Of a stretch of DNA of 64,000 nucleotides, positions 46,366-55,666 are shown one piece after another. The stretch is from DASZHJ01 sp963735465 (lineage in GTDB: Bacteria; Pseudomonadota; Alphaproteobacteria; ATCC43930; CGMCC-115725), in the NCBI GenBank assembly GCA_963735465.1, contig CAVTLA010000001.1, positions 2,914,001-2,978,000 of the forward strand, written 5' to 3'. Both the position numbers and the translations under genes were made by a program. The notes under the pieces are model-generated. The model worked only from the letters and a program-made list of their open reading frames with translations, ran no database searches and was not told where the DNA came from. Every line of letters starts with the position of its first letter. Positions within the stretch are counted from its first letter, which is position 1.

Positions 46366-46563
46366 GACCGTGCCTCCCTGCCCGCGTCCGAACTCGGCGG
46401 GGCCGTCTGAAATCCTAGATCGGATTTACCTGGACGGGAACGGTCAGAGGGCCCAGGTCCCACGGATTCGTGACCATGGCCCCGAGTCGCGGCAATGCGG
46501 CAGCGGTGGATTTGTGGTACCAACGCCGTGGCATCTCAAGCCCAACAGAAGAGGGAGGCACTC

Positions 46564-47010
46564 ATGGGTCGTCTCGTTTCACTCGCCGTCGTGACCGCCG
46601 CGCTCGCGTTCGGACTGATCGCCTGCGCGCAGCCGGCCTCGATGGGCGGCGTCACCTACACCGCGCACCTCACCGGCAAGGACGAAGTGCCGCCGACCAC
46701 CAGCGCCGGCGTGGGCGACGCGACGCTCACCTACAACACCACCACCAAGGAGCTGAGCTGGAAGGTGACCTACAGCGGCCTGACCGGCCCGGCGACCGCC
46801 GGCCACATTCACGGGCCCGCCGTGGCCGGCGCCAATGCCGGCGTCGTCATTCCCTTCGACGTGCCGAAGGCGCCCGCCGGCACCATCACCGGCAGCAAGG
46901 CGCTCACCGACGCCCAGCTCGCCGATCTCAATTCCGGCCGCTACTACGTCAACATCCACACGGATGCGAACAAGGGCGGTGAAATCCGCGGGCAGATCGC
47001 CCGGCAGTAG
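46564..47010 (+). CDS. CHRD-domain lipoprotein
   Basis: 148 residues. A lipoprotein signal is likely (LAFGLIAC, with Cys at about residue 21). The rest is one CHRD domain: YTAHLTGKDEVPPTTSAGVG, TLTYNTTTKELSWKVTYSGL, AGHIHGPAVAGANAGVVIPF and YYVNIHTDANKGGEIRGQIA. CHRD domains are of unknown biochemical role in bacteria and usually lie outside the cytoplasm. A GAGGGAGG ribosome-binding site precedes the ATG. It is transcribed alone. Confidence 0.88.
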   Translation: MGRLVSLAVVTAALAFGLIACAQPASMGGVTYTAHLTGKDEVPPTTSAGVGDATLTYNTTTKELSWKVTYSGLTGPATAGHIHGPAVAGANAGVVIPFDVPKAPAGTITGSKALTDAQLADLNSGRYYVNIHTDANKGGEIRGQIARQ

Positions 47011-47069
47011 CCGATCGGCAAGAGTCACCGGGGGCAGCTCGATCGCCGCCGCTTCCCGGCGGGGCTACC

Positions 47070-48884
47070 TCAGAGCGAGTTGTCCATGACGCCGCCAGTC
47101 ATCGACCGGCGCGAAACCCTGTCTCTGCACCACCGGCCGAATTCAACGCCGCAGCCGAGCAGGATAGCCGCCAGCCCCACGAGCGAGATCCGATTGGCCC
47201 AGAGCTGCCACGCCGGCACCACATAGGGGAAGGAGCGATAGGCCGCGAACGCCGACTCCTCCGGGCGTTGCGTGTCGGCGAAGTCGGCCCCCGGCCGGCA
47301 ACCATTCTCCGGACCATAGATGTAGCAGGCGGGGTTGCGAAGGTGCCGCCCACCCGGAATACCCGACAGGATCGGGCCTGCCGTCAACCTCGGAGGGAAC
47401 GACTGCAACTGGTAGCCGAATAGCGGCTCGTAGCAGGGATGAGCCGATTCACCGGCGGCGAGGCCGTCATTCCGTCCTCCGAATTCGCGCGCCGCGATGC
47501 GAGTGATGGCGGGAACAGGGCCGCCGGTCCGCAGCGCCTCGTCGGCGGCCATGACCTCGGTTGGATCATAAGGGAGATGATCGTAGTAGGGACGATCCGC
47601 GATCAGGGGCACCACGGCGGTCGCCAGCACTCCCGCCAGTGCGGCGGCATATCTCTGCCCCGGCAACCGGCAGACATAATCGAGAGCGAGGCCGGCGCCC
47701 ACCACCAGCGGCATCAGATAGATGAAGAACCACCGCACGAGAATCACGTTCTCGCCGATGTAGGGCAGCGTCTTCAGGAATGCCGCATGCTCGGGCCCGC
47801 CGTAGTTCAGCCAGATCGGCACGGCGAGAAGCAGGCCCAGCGCCATGAGCAGGAGCGCCTTGAAGCGGTTTCCGACGCGAAAAAGATTGCGGACGCCGCG
47901 GCGATCGATCGCGGCCAGGGCGAGGACGAACGGAACCAGCCCGACGCCGAACTCGAACTCATGGGCGCCCACGACCCAGATTCTCTCGGGCAGGAACATC
48001 GGCAGAAAGAAGCCGATGAAGACGACGTGCACGAGATAGAACACGTTGTCGAGGATGACGATCTCCTGCGCGCGCGGAAAATTGAGCACGAAGGCGGCGG
48101 CCGGCGCGAGTTTGGCGGCGCTTGCCGTGGCTCCGAGCACCACCGCGGCGGCGCCGATCATCCAGAACGACGCCATCGGCCGCCGGACCAGCGCAAGCAT
48201 CAGCCACACGGCAACGCAAGCGATGCCAAGAGGCACCAGCATGTTCGGCGCGCCGGCGTAGACGCAATAGGCAAGGATCGCCGCGGCCAGAGCGATGGGG
48301 CCAGCGGCACGGAGACCGTGCCGGAGGAAGGTGGTCTCGGGGCCCAACGGTGTCAGCAGCAGGCAGCACAGCAGCGGTGCCAGTCCCAGCGCGTGGTACG
48401 TGACCTGCCCGATTGCCAGGCGCTGCAGAAGAAATCCGTTGAACAGAAAGATGATGGCGCTCAGCCAGGCCGCCGGCACGGAGACCGCGAAGCGCCGCCG
48501 CATCAGCGCAAACATGCCCACAGCGCCGACCGCCGCGAAGATCAGCGCCGTGCCGAGGAAGCTCCTGACGGGATCCGTCAGCAGGGCGAGCGCCTGCGGC
48601 ACCGAGTAGAAGATCGACTGCGGGTTGGCGAGGAACGGCAGTCCGCCGCAGAACGCCGGGGAGAAAATCGGCGGCGTCAGGAGCCCGTTCTCCGCGATCC
48701 AGTACTTTCCCGCCAGCAGCAGCGGCAGGAAGTACTCGTAGTCGTCCCCGAGCTTGCCCCGTGCATCCGGAAAATACGAGATTGCCAGCGCGGCATAGGC
48801 AGTGGCGGCGGCTACCACGCCACCCACGAGCAGTCGATGCAGCGTCCGCTCCGGCAGCAGCGCCACGCGCCCGAGAAGGTTCAT
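47070..48884 (-). CDS. Polytopic membrane protein, GT-C/YfhO-like
   Basis: 604 residues with about 12-13 predicted membrane helices. An acidic loop after the first helix (YFPDARGKLGDDYEYFLPLL) is typical of GT-C glycosyltransferases and YfhO-like proteins, in which one or two Asp residues sit on the periplasmic side. FSPAFCGGLPFLANPQSIFY also fits that group. A soluble C-terminal part (about 470-570) precedes a final helix. No donor can be named. It lies with a methyltransferase and a GT2 gene on the same strand, though separate from them by 154 bp. Confidence 0.6.
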   Translation of the reverse strand: MNLLGRVALLPERTLHRLLVGGVVAAATAYAALAISYFPDARGKLGDDYEYFLPLLLAGKYWIAENGLLTPPIFSPAFCGGLPFLANPQSIFYSVPQALALLTDPVRSFLGTALIFAAVGAVGMFALMRRRFAVSVPAAWLSAIIFLFNGFLLQRLAIGQVTYHALGLAPLLCCLLLTPLGPETTFLRHGLRAAGPIALAAAILAYCVYAGAPNMLVPLGIACVAVWLMLALVRRPMASFWMIGAAAVVLGATASAAKLAPAAAFVLNFPRAQEIVILDNVFYLVHVVFIGFFLPMFLPERIWVVGAHEFEFGVGLVPFVLALAAIDRRGVRNLFRVGNRFKALLLMALGLLLAVPIWLNYGGPEHAAFLKTLPYIGENVILVRWFFIYLMPLVVGAGLALDYVCRLPGQRYAAALAGVLATAVVPLIADRPYYDHLPYDPTEVMAADEALRTGGPVPAITRIAAREFGGRNDGLAAGESAHPCYEPLFGYQLQSFPPRLTAGPILSGIPGGRHLRNPACYIYGPENGCRPGADFADTQRPEESAFAAYRSFPYVVPAWQLWANRISLVGLAAILLGCGVEFGRWCRDRVSRRSMTGGVMDNSL

Positions 48885-49038
48885 GGTGGGGGGCCCGCGG
48901 CCGTGACTGGATTCAAGATGCCCTCGATCGGATCCGCGCGGCGCCAGAGGCACGCGCAATCCCATCGGCTAGACATAGTGAAAATCCGTTAACAGGAAGC
49001 GAACGGCGCCAGCGGCCGCCACCTCGCCGGAGGCGGTC

Positions 49039-49746
49039 TTACGGGGTCCGCGACCAGACCATCACGACGGTCTTGCCGAATATCCGCCCGGTCAGCCCGT
49101 CGACGATCCGGGAGATCGGCACGAGAACCCGGTCCCAGAAGGCGATCTGTCCGCGGGACGGCATCGACGCCTTGAGCAGCAGGCGGTTCGCCAGCGACGC
49201 CATGAAGCCCGCGGAATCCAGAGCCAGCCGGGCGCGGATCCGGCAGCCGCGCGGGGTCAGGTTGGCAAGCATCGTGCCGCTGTAGCGCCGCCAATGGCCG
49301 ATCGCGCCGTCGAAGGGGCTGAACAAGAACTGATGCGCCGGCGCCAGCACCACGAGATTGCCGCCCGGCGCCAGGAGACTGGCCGCGCGCGCGAGCTCGC
49401 CGCCGTCGTCGTGGATGTGCTCGAGGGCGTCGATATAGAGGATCGTGTCGTAGCGGCGATGCACATCGATGTTCTCGATCGTGCCGGCGACCACGTTGAG
49501 CGTCCGCGGCATCTCACCCGCGACGGGGCGGTCGACGATGCGGCGCGCGAGATCCGGATCGGGCTCCAGGCTCGTCCATTCCCGAACCTCCGAGGTGCGG
49601 AGGTAGGGAATGTTGCTGCCGATCCCCGCCCCCACCTCGAGCACGCGCGCGCCGATGAACGGCGCCAGGACGCGGGAGAAGTACGACTTCCAGTTGCTCG
49701 CACCGGAAAAGAGGTCAAGCTCTGAGCCGACATATTGCTGATTCAT
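49039..49746 (-). CDS. Class I SAM-dependent methyltransferase
   Basis: 235 residues. Motif I is ARVLEVGAGIGSNIPYLR, a downstream acidic residue is in WTSLEPDPDLARRI, and the post-motif segment is YDTILYIDALEHIHDDGGEL, followed by LLAPGGNLVVLAPAHQFLFS. It has a 4-bp overlap with the upstream GT2 gene (ATGA), so the two are translationally coupled. This pairing is typical of glycan or lipid-linked sugar modification. The substrate is unknown. Confidence 0.85.
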   Translation of the reverse strand: MNQQYVGSELDLFSGASNWKSYFSRVLAPFIGARVLEVGAGIGSNIPYLRTSEVREWTSLEPDPDLARRIVDRPVAGEMPRTLNVVAGTIENIDVHRRYDTILYIDALEHIHDDGGELARAASLLAPGGNLVVLAPAHQFLFSPFDGAIGHWRRYSGTMLANLTPRGCRIRARLALDSAGFMASLANRLLLKASMPSRGQIAFWDRVLVPISRIVDGLTGRIFGKTVVMVWSRTP

Positions 49747-50747
49747 CGAACCGCTCGCATGAGGACGGGTTGAAGGTTGGCGGGCCGGATCCAGCTCTGC
49801 TGCCGGCGCGCGATGAAAAGCTTGGAGTCGACGACCGGGACGATCGGCCGGGCGCTGCGGCCCGCCAGCATCGTCAAGGTGGTCGCCACCATGATGACGA
49901 CGGTCTGCAGCAGGACGATGAGCAGATTGCCCGCCGCCGCCGTGGCCCAGCCGGGAATGGCGAGGTTGCTCGCGAAGCGGACCGCGGTGATGCCCACGAT
50001 GCCAATGACCGACAGCAGCGCAATGACGGCGGTCGCCATCAGGATGCGCACGAAGACGACGTCGCCATAGACGGAGATGGCGCTCAGACCATGCACGACC
50101 AGCCTGGCGGGGCTCATCTGGGAGCGTCCGGCGTAGCGCGCACCGCGCTCGGTCGGTACCGAGATGTAGCTCAGGCGCGAGCGCATGATGGTGGCGGCGA
50201 GATTGTTCCAGAGCTCGGGCATGTGCACGAGACGCTCGACCGCCGCCTTGGGCAAGAGCACGAAATTGCCGAAGCTGATCGCCTGGCCGGTGAGGGCGTG
50301 GAACAGATGCCGGTAGATGAAATAGCTCAGCCGGAACGCGAGGCCTTCCGAGCGCTTGGCCCGGCGCGCGAAGACGACTTGGTCGGGCTGCCGCCGGCTT
50401 TCCGCGATCAGCGCCGCGATGTCGGTGGGCCGATCCTCGCCGTCGCTGTCCATGACCAGGACGGCATCGATGTCGTCGCGCTCGGCGATGGCGCAGAGAC
50501 CGACCGCAATCGCGCGCTGGTGACCGAGATTGGCGGCGAGCCGGATGACCTCGATGTTGGCGATGCAGCTGTCGGCGGGTAGGCTGAGGCGATTGCCGTC
50601 GAGAGGCGCGATCGATCCGTCATCAAGCGCGCAGACGTGAAACGCTACCTCGTCGCCGGAGAAGCGGCTGGAGATTTCCGTGACGAGCGTGGCGAACGAC
50701 GTCCAGTCGTCGAGCACCGGCGTTACGATGGCAATCTGCCTGGCCAC
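49743..50747 (-). CDS. Glycosyltransferase family 2, polyprenyl-phosphate type with C-terminal membrane helices
   Basis: 334 residues from GTG 50747. The GT-A fold is seen in IAIVTPVLDDWTSFATLVTE, with DGS in ALDDGSIAPL and DXD-like DAVLVMDSDGEDRP. Two C-terminal helices (about 235-260 and 275-300) anchor it, as in GtrB/DPM-like polyprenyl-phosphate sugar transferases. It could feed the YfhO/GT-C-like protein encoded downstream. The GTG at 50747 is preferred over the TTG at 50801 because GGAG lies upstream and the conserved IAIVTP follows directly. Confidence 0.82.
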   Translation of the reverse strand: MARQIAIVTPVLDDWTSFATLVTEISSRFSGDEVAFHVCALDDGSIAPLDGNRLSLPADSCIANIEVIRLAANLGHQRAIAVGLCAIAERDDIDAVLVMDSDGEDRPTDIAALIAESRRQPDQVVFARRAKRSEGLAFRLSYFIYRHLFHALTGQAISFGNFVLLPKAAVERLVHMPELWNNLAATIMRSRLSYISVPTERGARYAGRSQMSPARLVVHGLSAISVYGDVVFVRILMATAVIALLSVIGIVGITAVRFASNLAIPGWATAAAGNLLIVLLQTVVIMVATTLTMLAGRSARPIVPVVDSKLFIARRQQSWIRPANLQPVLMRAVR

Positions 50748-50847
50748 GAAGTCGGACTCCGCGTGTTTCAAACATGCGATTCCAGTGCTTCTAAGTAGCA
50801 ACCAGGCATTAACAAGATGAGAAGAGAGACGCCGCGCTTATTGAACA

Positions 50848-50871
50848 GAAACCCCTAAAATCCGGGGTTTC
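50848..50871 (-). terminator. Hairpin downstream of the gcv operon
   Basis: GAAACCCC (50848-50855) and GGGGTTTC (50864-50871) form a perfect 8-bp stem around an 8-nt loop. It lies 48 bp after the gcvPB stop on the minus strand and before the GT2 gene, so it is a likely intrinsic terminator, though the T-rich tail is short. Confidence 0.55.
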
Positions 50872-50918
50872 CGAGCACTGGCGTCAGCGGAGCCAGCGGC
50901 TCCGGACCGAGGTCGTGG

Positions 50919-52475
50919 CTATTCCGCCGCGCGCCGGTCCGGTTGCGGCAGCCAGCGCAGGACGGGCTTGCGGGCCGCCAGGGTCTCGTCGAGGCGCCGA
51001 CGCGGCGTCAGGCGCGGCGCGCCGCGGAAATACTCCGCGTCCCCCGCCTTGGCGCGGCGCGCCAGTCCCTTGATGACGGCGATGAAGCGGTCGAGACTGT
51101 CCTTGCTCTCGCTCTCCGTCGGCTCCATCAGCAGGGCGCCGTGGACGATCAGCGGAAAGTACATCGTCATGGGATGGTAACCCTCGTCGGTCATCGCCTT
51201 GGCGAAGTCGAGGGTGGTGACGCCGGTGTCCTTCAGGAAGGTATCGTCGAACAGCACCTCGTGCATGCAGGTGCCGGGGAAGGCCGGCGTGAGCTGGTCC
51301 CGGAGGGACGCCAGCAGGTAGTTCGCGTTGAGGACCGCGTCCTCCGCCACCTGGCGCAGCCCGTCGGCGCCGTGGCTCATCATGAAGGCGAGCGCGCGCA
51401 CGAACATGCCCATCTGGCCGTGATTGCCCTTGAGGCGGCCGAGCGCCGTGCGCGCCTCGCCGCCTTTGTGCTCGACGAGGCGGAAGCCCTTGCTGTCATG
51501 CACCACCCAGGGCACCGGCGCGTAGGGCGCCAGGCTGTCGGCGAGCACCACCGGACCGCTGCCCGGTCCGCCGCCGCCGTGCGGCGTCGAGAAGGTCTTG
51601 TGCAGGTTGAGATGCATGACGTCGATTCCGAGATCGGCGCAGCGCACGCGTCCGACGATCGCATTGAAGTTCGCGCCGTCGCAGTAGAAGTATGCGCCGG
51701 CCGCGTGCACGGCGTCGGCGATCTCGCGGATCTCGCGCTCGAAGAGGCCGCAGGTGTTGGGATTGGTGAGCATGAAGGCGGCGACGTCGGGCCCGAGCTT
51801 CGCCTTGAGCGCGGCAAGATCGACGCGGCCCTCGGCGGTGGCCGGGATGGGATCGACGGTGAAGCCGCAGGCGGCGGCGGTGGCGGGATTGGTGCCGTGG
51901 GCGGATTCCGGCACCAGCACGCGGTTGCGGTTCTTTTCCTTGCGCGCGTCGATCGCCGCACGGACGCACATGATGCCGCAGAGCTCGCCATGGGCGCCGG
52001 CGCCCGGCGACAGCGCCACGACAGGCATGCCCGTCATCGTCTTGATCCAATGAGCGAGCGTGTCCATGAGCTCCAGCGCGCCCTGCACCGTCGAGACCGG
52101 CTGCAGCGGATGGATGTCGCCGAAGCCCGGCAGCCGCGCCATCTTCTCGTTGAGGCGCGGGTTGTGCTTCATCGTGCAGGAGCCCAACGGATAGATGCCG
52201 GTGTCGATGGCGTAGTTTTTCTGAGAGATGCGCATGTAGTGGCGCACCACCTGGGGCTCGGAAAGGCCGGGCAGGCCGATCGCGCCCTGACGCACGAGGC
52301 CACCCAGACGACTGGCCACCGCCGGCGGCGCCGGCAGATCGACGCCGCAGCGGCCGGGCGCGTCCTGCTCAAAAAGAAGCGGCTCTTCCTCCTGCAGCCC
52401 GCGGGCGCCGCTGAGGGTGGCGCCCTCGCTGGGGCTGCTCTTGAAGCCGCTGACGGCCTGGCTCCAGTCGCTCAT
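50919..52475 (-). CDS. gcvPB: Glycine dehydrogenase (decarboxylating) subunit 2
   Basis: 518 residues. With GcvPA it forms the P-protein of the glycine cleavage system, which decarboxylates glycine using PLP and passes aminomethyl to the lipoyl arm of GcvH. PLP lysine lies in DVMHLNLHKTFSTPHGGGGP, and SPGAGAHGELCGIMCVRAAI and DGANFNAIVGRVR are conserved. It overlaps gcvPA by 4 bp. It is the last gene of the riboswitch-controlled gcvT-gcvH-gcvPA-gcvPB operon. Confidence 0.95.
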   Translation of the reverse strand: MSDWSQAVSGFKSSPSEGATLSGARGLQEEEPLLFEQDAPGRCGVDLPAPPAVASRLGGLVRQGAIGLPGLSEPQVVRHYMRISQKNYAIDTGIYPLGSCTMKHNPRLNEKMARLPGFGDIHPLQPVSTVQGALELMDTLAHWIKTMTGMPVVALSPGAGAHGELCGIMCVRAAIDARKEKNRNRVLVPESAHGTNPATAAACGFTVDPIPATAEGRVDLAALKAKLGPDVAAFMLTNPNTCGLFEREIREIADAVHAAGAYFYCDGANFNAIVGRVRCADLGIDVMHLNLHKTFSTPHGGGGPGSGPVVLADSLAPYAPVPWVVHDSKGFRLVEHKGGEARTALGRLKGNHGQMGMFVRALAFMMSHGADGLRQVAEDAVLNANYLLASLRDQLTPAFPGTCMHEVLFDDTFLKDTGVTTLDFAKAMTDEGYHPMTMYFPLIVHGALLMEPTESESKDSLDRFIAVIKGLARRAKAGDAEYFRGAPRLTPRRRLDETLAARKPVLRWLPQPDRRAAE

Positions 52476-53818
52476 CGCACGGCCTCCTCGAGGGCGGCGG
52501 CAAGCGCCGCCATGTCCGTTTCCGTCGTCGTCTCGCTGGCGGCAACCAGCAGGAGATCGCGCAGCTCCTTGCGGCGAGGATAGAGGCGGCTCACCGGCAC
52601 GCCGGCGAGGATGCGCTTCCGCGCCAGGCGCTCCACCACGGGCGCCGCCGGCTTCGGCAGACGCACGGTGAACTCGTTGAAGAAGCGGTCGTTGACGACG
52701 CTGACGCCCGGAATCTTCGCCAGGCGATCGGCGAGCTCCGCCGCCTTGCCGTGATTGATCGCGGCGAGCCGCGTGAATCCCGCCTCGCCCAGGAGCGCCA
52801 GATGGATCGAGAAGGCGAGCGCGCAGAGGTTGGAGTTGGTGCAGATGTTGGAGGTCGCCTTCTCACGCCGGATATGCTGCTCCCGCGCCGAGAGCGTCAG
52901 CACGTAGCCACGCCGGCCGTCCACGTCCACGGTCTCGCCGCAGAGCCGCCCCGGCATCTGGCGCACGAAGCGCTCGCGGGTGGCAAGGAGGCCCAGATGC
53001 GGCCCGCCGAAGACCAGGCCGTTGCCCAGCGCCTGCCCCTCCGCCGCCACGATGTCGGCGCCCATGGCGCCGGGCGGCTTGATCGCTCCGAGGGACACGG
53101 GCTCCGTCACCACCACGATCAGCAGCGCGCCTGCCTTGTGACAGGCGTCGGCCAGCTGGGTGTGGTCGCGCAGTTCGCCGAAGAAATCCGGATTCTGCAC
53201 CACGACGCAGGAGGTCGCGTCGTCGACGAGAGCCGCGAGATCTTCCTTGGCCGCGGGATCGGGATCGCAGAGCCTGGTCTCGAACCCGACGAAGCGGCCG
53301 TAGGTCTGGGCGGTGTCGCGGTAATGCGGATGCAGGTTGCCGGACACGATCGCCTTTTTCCGGCGCGTGAGGCGGTTCGCCATCATGACCGCCTCGGCGC
53401 AGGAGGTGGCGCCGTCGTACATGGAGGCGTTCGCCACTTCCATGCCGGTGATCAGGGCCACCTGGGTCTGGAACTCGAACAGCACCTGTAGCGTGCCCTG
53501 GGACACTTCCGGCTGATAGGGTGTGTAGGAGGTGAGGAACTCGCCGCGCTGGATCAGGTGATCGACGCTGGCGGGAATGTGGTGCCGGTAGACGCCGGCG
53601 CCGAGAAAGCTCGGGCAGGAGCCGGCGGCCAGATTTTTCGCCGCCATGGCGCCCAGCGCCCGCTCCACCTCGAGCTCGCCCTGGGCCCGCGGCAGATCGA
53701 GGAGCCCCTCGATCCGCGCCGCCGCCGGCACGTCGGCAAAGAGCGCATCGATGTCGGCGACGCCGATCGCCGCCAGCATCGCCTGGCGGTCGGCCGATGT
53801 GTGCGGGAGATAGCGCAT
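52472..53818 (-). CDS. gcvPA: Glycine dehydrogenase (decarboxylating) subunit 1
   Basis: 448 residues. FLGAGVYRHHIPASVDHLIQ, LTSYTPYQPEVSQGTLQVLF and MANRLTRRKKAIVSG are typical of GcvPA. This subunit lacks the PLP lysine and completes the P-protein with GcvPB. Its ATG shares a base with the gcvH stop (TGATG). Two-gene P-proteins are common in alphaproteobacteria outside the enteric type. Confidence 0.95.
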   Translation of the reverse strand: MRYLPHTSADRQAMLAAIGVADIDALFADVPAAARIEGLLDLPRAQGELEVERALGAMAAKNLAAGSCPSFLGAGVYRHHIPASVDHLIQRGEFLTSYTPYQPEVSQGTLQVLFEFQTQVALITGMEVANASMYDGATSCAEAVMMANRLTRRKKAIVSGNLHPHYRDTAQTYGRFVGFETRLCDPDPAAKEDLAALVDDATSCVVVQNPDFFGELRDHTQLADACHKAGALLIVVVTEPVSLGAIKPPGAMGADIVAAEGQALGNGLVFGGPHLGLLATRERFVRQMPGRLCGETVDVDGRRGYVLTLSAREQHIRREKATSNICTNSNLCALAFSIHLALLGEAGFTRLAAINHGKAAELADRLAKIPGVSVVNDRFFNEFTVRLPKPAAPVVERLARKRILAGVPVSRLYPRRKELRDLLLVAASETTTETDMAALAAALEEAVR

Positions 53819-54192
53819 CAGCCAAGCCCCGCCACGAAGGCCTGGTACTGCGCCTCGTCCATCAGCGCCTCGACCTGCTTGGGATCGGCGATGGTCATTT
53901 TGAAGAACCAGCCCGCGCCCATGGGGTCGCTGTTGACGCGGGCGGGCTCGCCGGCAAGATCGGGATTGGCCGCCGTCACCTCGCCGGAGATCGGCGCATA
54001 GACCTCGCTCGCGGCCTTCACGGATTCCACCACCGCCGCTTCCTTGCCCTGCTCGAGCTTGCGGCCGGCGGCGGGGAGCTCCACGTAGACGACGTCGCCG
54101 AGCTGGGTCTGGGCATAGTCGGTGATGCCGACGACGGCGGCGGCGCCCTCGACGCGCACCCACTCGTGGTCCTTGCTGAATTTCACGGTCAT
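53818..54192 (-). CDS. gcvH: Glycine cleavage system H protein
   Basis: 124 residues. The lipoylated lysine is Lys59 in AAVVESVKAASEVYAPISG, the conserved site. H protein carries the aminomethyl group from P to T protein and the dithiol to dihydrolipoamide dehydrogenase. It lies between gcvT (30 bp away) and gcvPA. The start MTVKFSKDHEWVRVEG is the standard N-terminus. Confidence 0.97.
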   Translation of the reverse strand: MTVKFSKDHEWVRVEGAAAVVGITDYAQTQLGDVVYVELPAAGRKLEQGKEAAVVESVKAASEVYAPISGEVTAANPDLAGEPARVNSDPMGAGWFFKMTIADPKQVEALMDEAQYQAFVAGLG

Positions 54193-54222
54193 GGCGTTTC
54201 CTCGCTGAGTCCGGATTGTTGC

Positions 54223-55331
54223 TTAGCCGCGGTAATAGCGATGCGGCACGAAAGGCAGTGGCACCACCTGGGCCGGCCGCGGCGTGCCGCGCACCAGCAG
54301 CATGACGGGCGCGCCCGGCGTCGAGTGCGCGGGCGCGACGTAGCCCATGGCGATCGGGCCGTCGACGCTGGGGCCGAACCCGCCGCTGGTGACGCGGCCG
54401 ATGACGGCGCCGGCGGCGTCCTGGATCTGGGTGCCCTCGCGGGCCGGCGCCTTGCCCTCGGGTCGGATGCCGACGCGCCGGCGCGGGACGCCGTCGCGGA
54501 GCTGCTTGAGGATGATCTTGGAGCCGAGGAACCCGCCCTCGTTGCGCCGGCGCTTGCCGATGGCGAAGGTGATGTCCGCCTCCACCGGCGTGGTGTCGCG
54601 GTCGATGTCGTGGCCGTAGAGGCAGAGCCCGGCCTCAAGACGCAGCGTGTCCCGGGCGCCGAGGCCGATCGGCTTCACCTCGGGCTGCGGCGAGAAGAGC
54701 GCCGCGCCAGGGACTCCGCCCGCTCCGCCGGCACCGAGATCTCGAAGCCGTCCTCGCCGGTATAGCCGGAGCGCGAGACCAGGCAGTCGCTGCCGTCGAG
54801 GGTATGAGGGGCGGCGCTCATGAAGGGCATCGCGGCGATCTCGGGCGCGAGGCGCACCAGCACCGCCGACGCCTGTGGCCCCTGAAGCGCCAGGAGCGCC
54901 CGGTCGGGGAGCGGCGTCACCCTGAGGCCCGGCTCCAGCGCGCGCTTCAGATGGGCGATGTCCTGGGCCTTGCAGGCGGCGTTCACCACCACGAAGAGAT
55001 GGTCGCCGAAGTTGGTGACCATGAGATCGTCGAGGATGCCGCCGACATCGTTGGTGAGCACGGTGTAGCGCATGCGGCCGGGCTTCAGCGCCTGGATCTC
55101 GCCGGGCACCAGCCGCTCCAGCACCTGGGCGGGCCCATGACCTTCGAGGCGCACCTGGCCCATGTGGGAGACGTCGAAGAGGCCGGCGGCGGCGCGGGTG
55201 TGGAGATGCTCGGCGACGATGCCGGTGGGATACTGCACCGGCATCTCATAGCCCGCGAACGGCACCATGCGGCCGCCCAAGGCCACGTGGAGCCCATGGA
55301 GCGGCGTTTTTGCCAAGGACGTGTCGGTCAT
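54223..55331 (-). CDS. gcvT: Aminomethyltransferase, T protein (one frameshift)
   Basis: Expected product 369 residues. It transfers the methylene carbon to tetrahydrofolate. The N-terminal domain is clear (FDVSHMGQVRLEGHGPAQVL; NDVGGILDDLMVTNFGDHLF; SRSGYTGEDGFEISVPAERA). A missing G near 54702 shifts the frame after about residue 210; the other frame continues with GLGARDTLRLEAGLCLYGHD and the C-terminal barrel (GRVTSGGFGPSVDGPIAMGY). Restoring the base joins them into a normal-length T protein. It is the first gene of the operon, directly behind the glycine riboswitch. Confidence 0.88.
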
Positions 55332-55386
55332 CGGGCTCGGGACCCCGCAGGCTTCGCGCAGCCGCAGCCACATAGCCGCGACGGAA

Positions 55387-55489
55387 GCCCCTCTGTCCCT
55401 GAACCTGAAAGATTGGCCGGCGGGCTTTTCCCGCTCGGGTTACCTCGTCGGTGAGGCGCGCCTGGACCGGTGCGCCTGCTTTCCAGAGT
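55387..55489 (-). promoter_or_regulatory. Glycine riboswitch, second aptamer
   Basis: On the minus strand CTCTGGAAAGC, then GCCTCACCGACGAGGTAAC, GCCCGCCGGCCAATCTTTCA and GGTTCAGGGACAGAGGGG fit the glycine riboswitch aptamer with a closing stem. It ends 55 bp before the gcvT ATG. It is less close to consensus than aptamer 1, as often seen for the second aptamer. Confidence 0.88.
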
Positions 55490-55504
55490 GCCCTCGCCTC
55501 GACG

Positions 55505-55590
55505 GTCCTTCTGCCTGAGAGTTTCCGGGGCGGTTGCTCCTTCGGCGCCGGACGTCGCGCGTGAGGCGCGCGGTCCGATCTCTCCCATCG
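55505..55590 (-). promoter_or_regulatory. Glycine riboswitch, first aptamer
   Basis: The minus strand reads GGGAGAGATCGGACC, then GCGCCGAAGGAGCAACCGCC and ACTCTCAGGCAGAAGGACC, the hallmark core of the glycine aptamer. It is followed by the second aptamer, so the pair is a tandem sensor. In bacteria such tandem aptamers usually switch gcv operons on when glycine is abundant; which way this one acts on expression is not shown by sequence alone. Confidence 0.93.
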
Positions 55591-55666
55591 AGGTGCCTAC
55601 GGCACGGTCAGGACCTTACCACCGGCCGCCGGGGAAGGCCAGCCGGGGCCTGCGTGCAGCAGGTAT

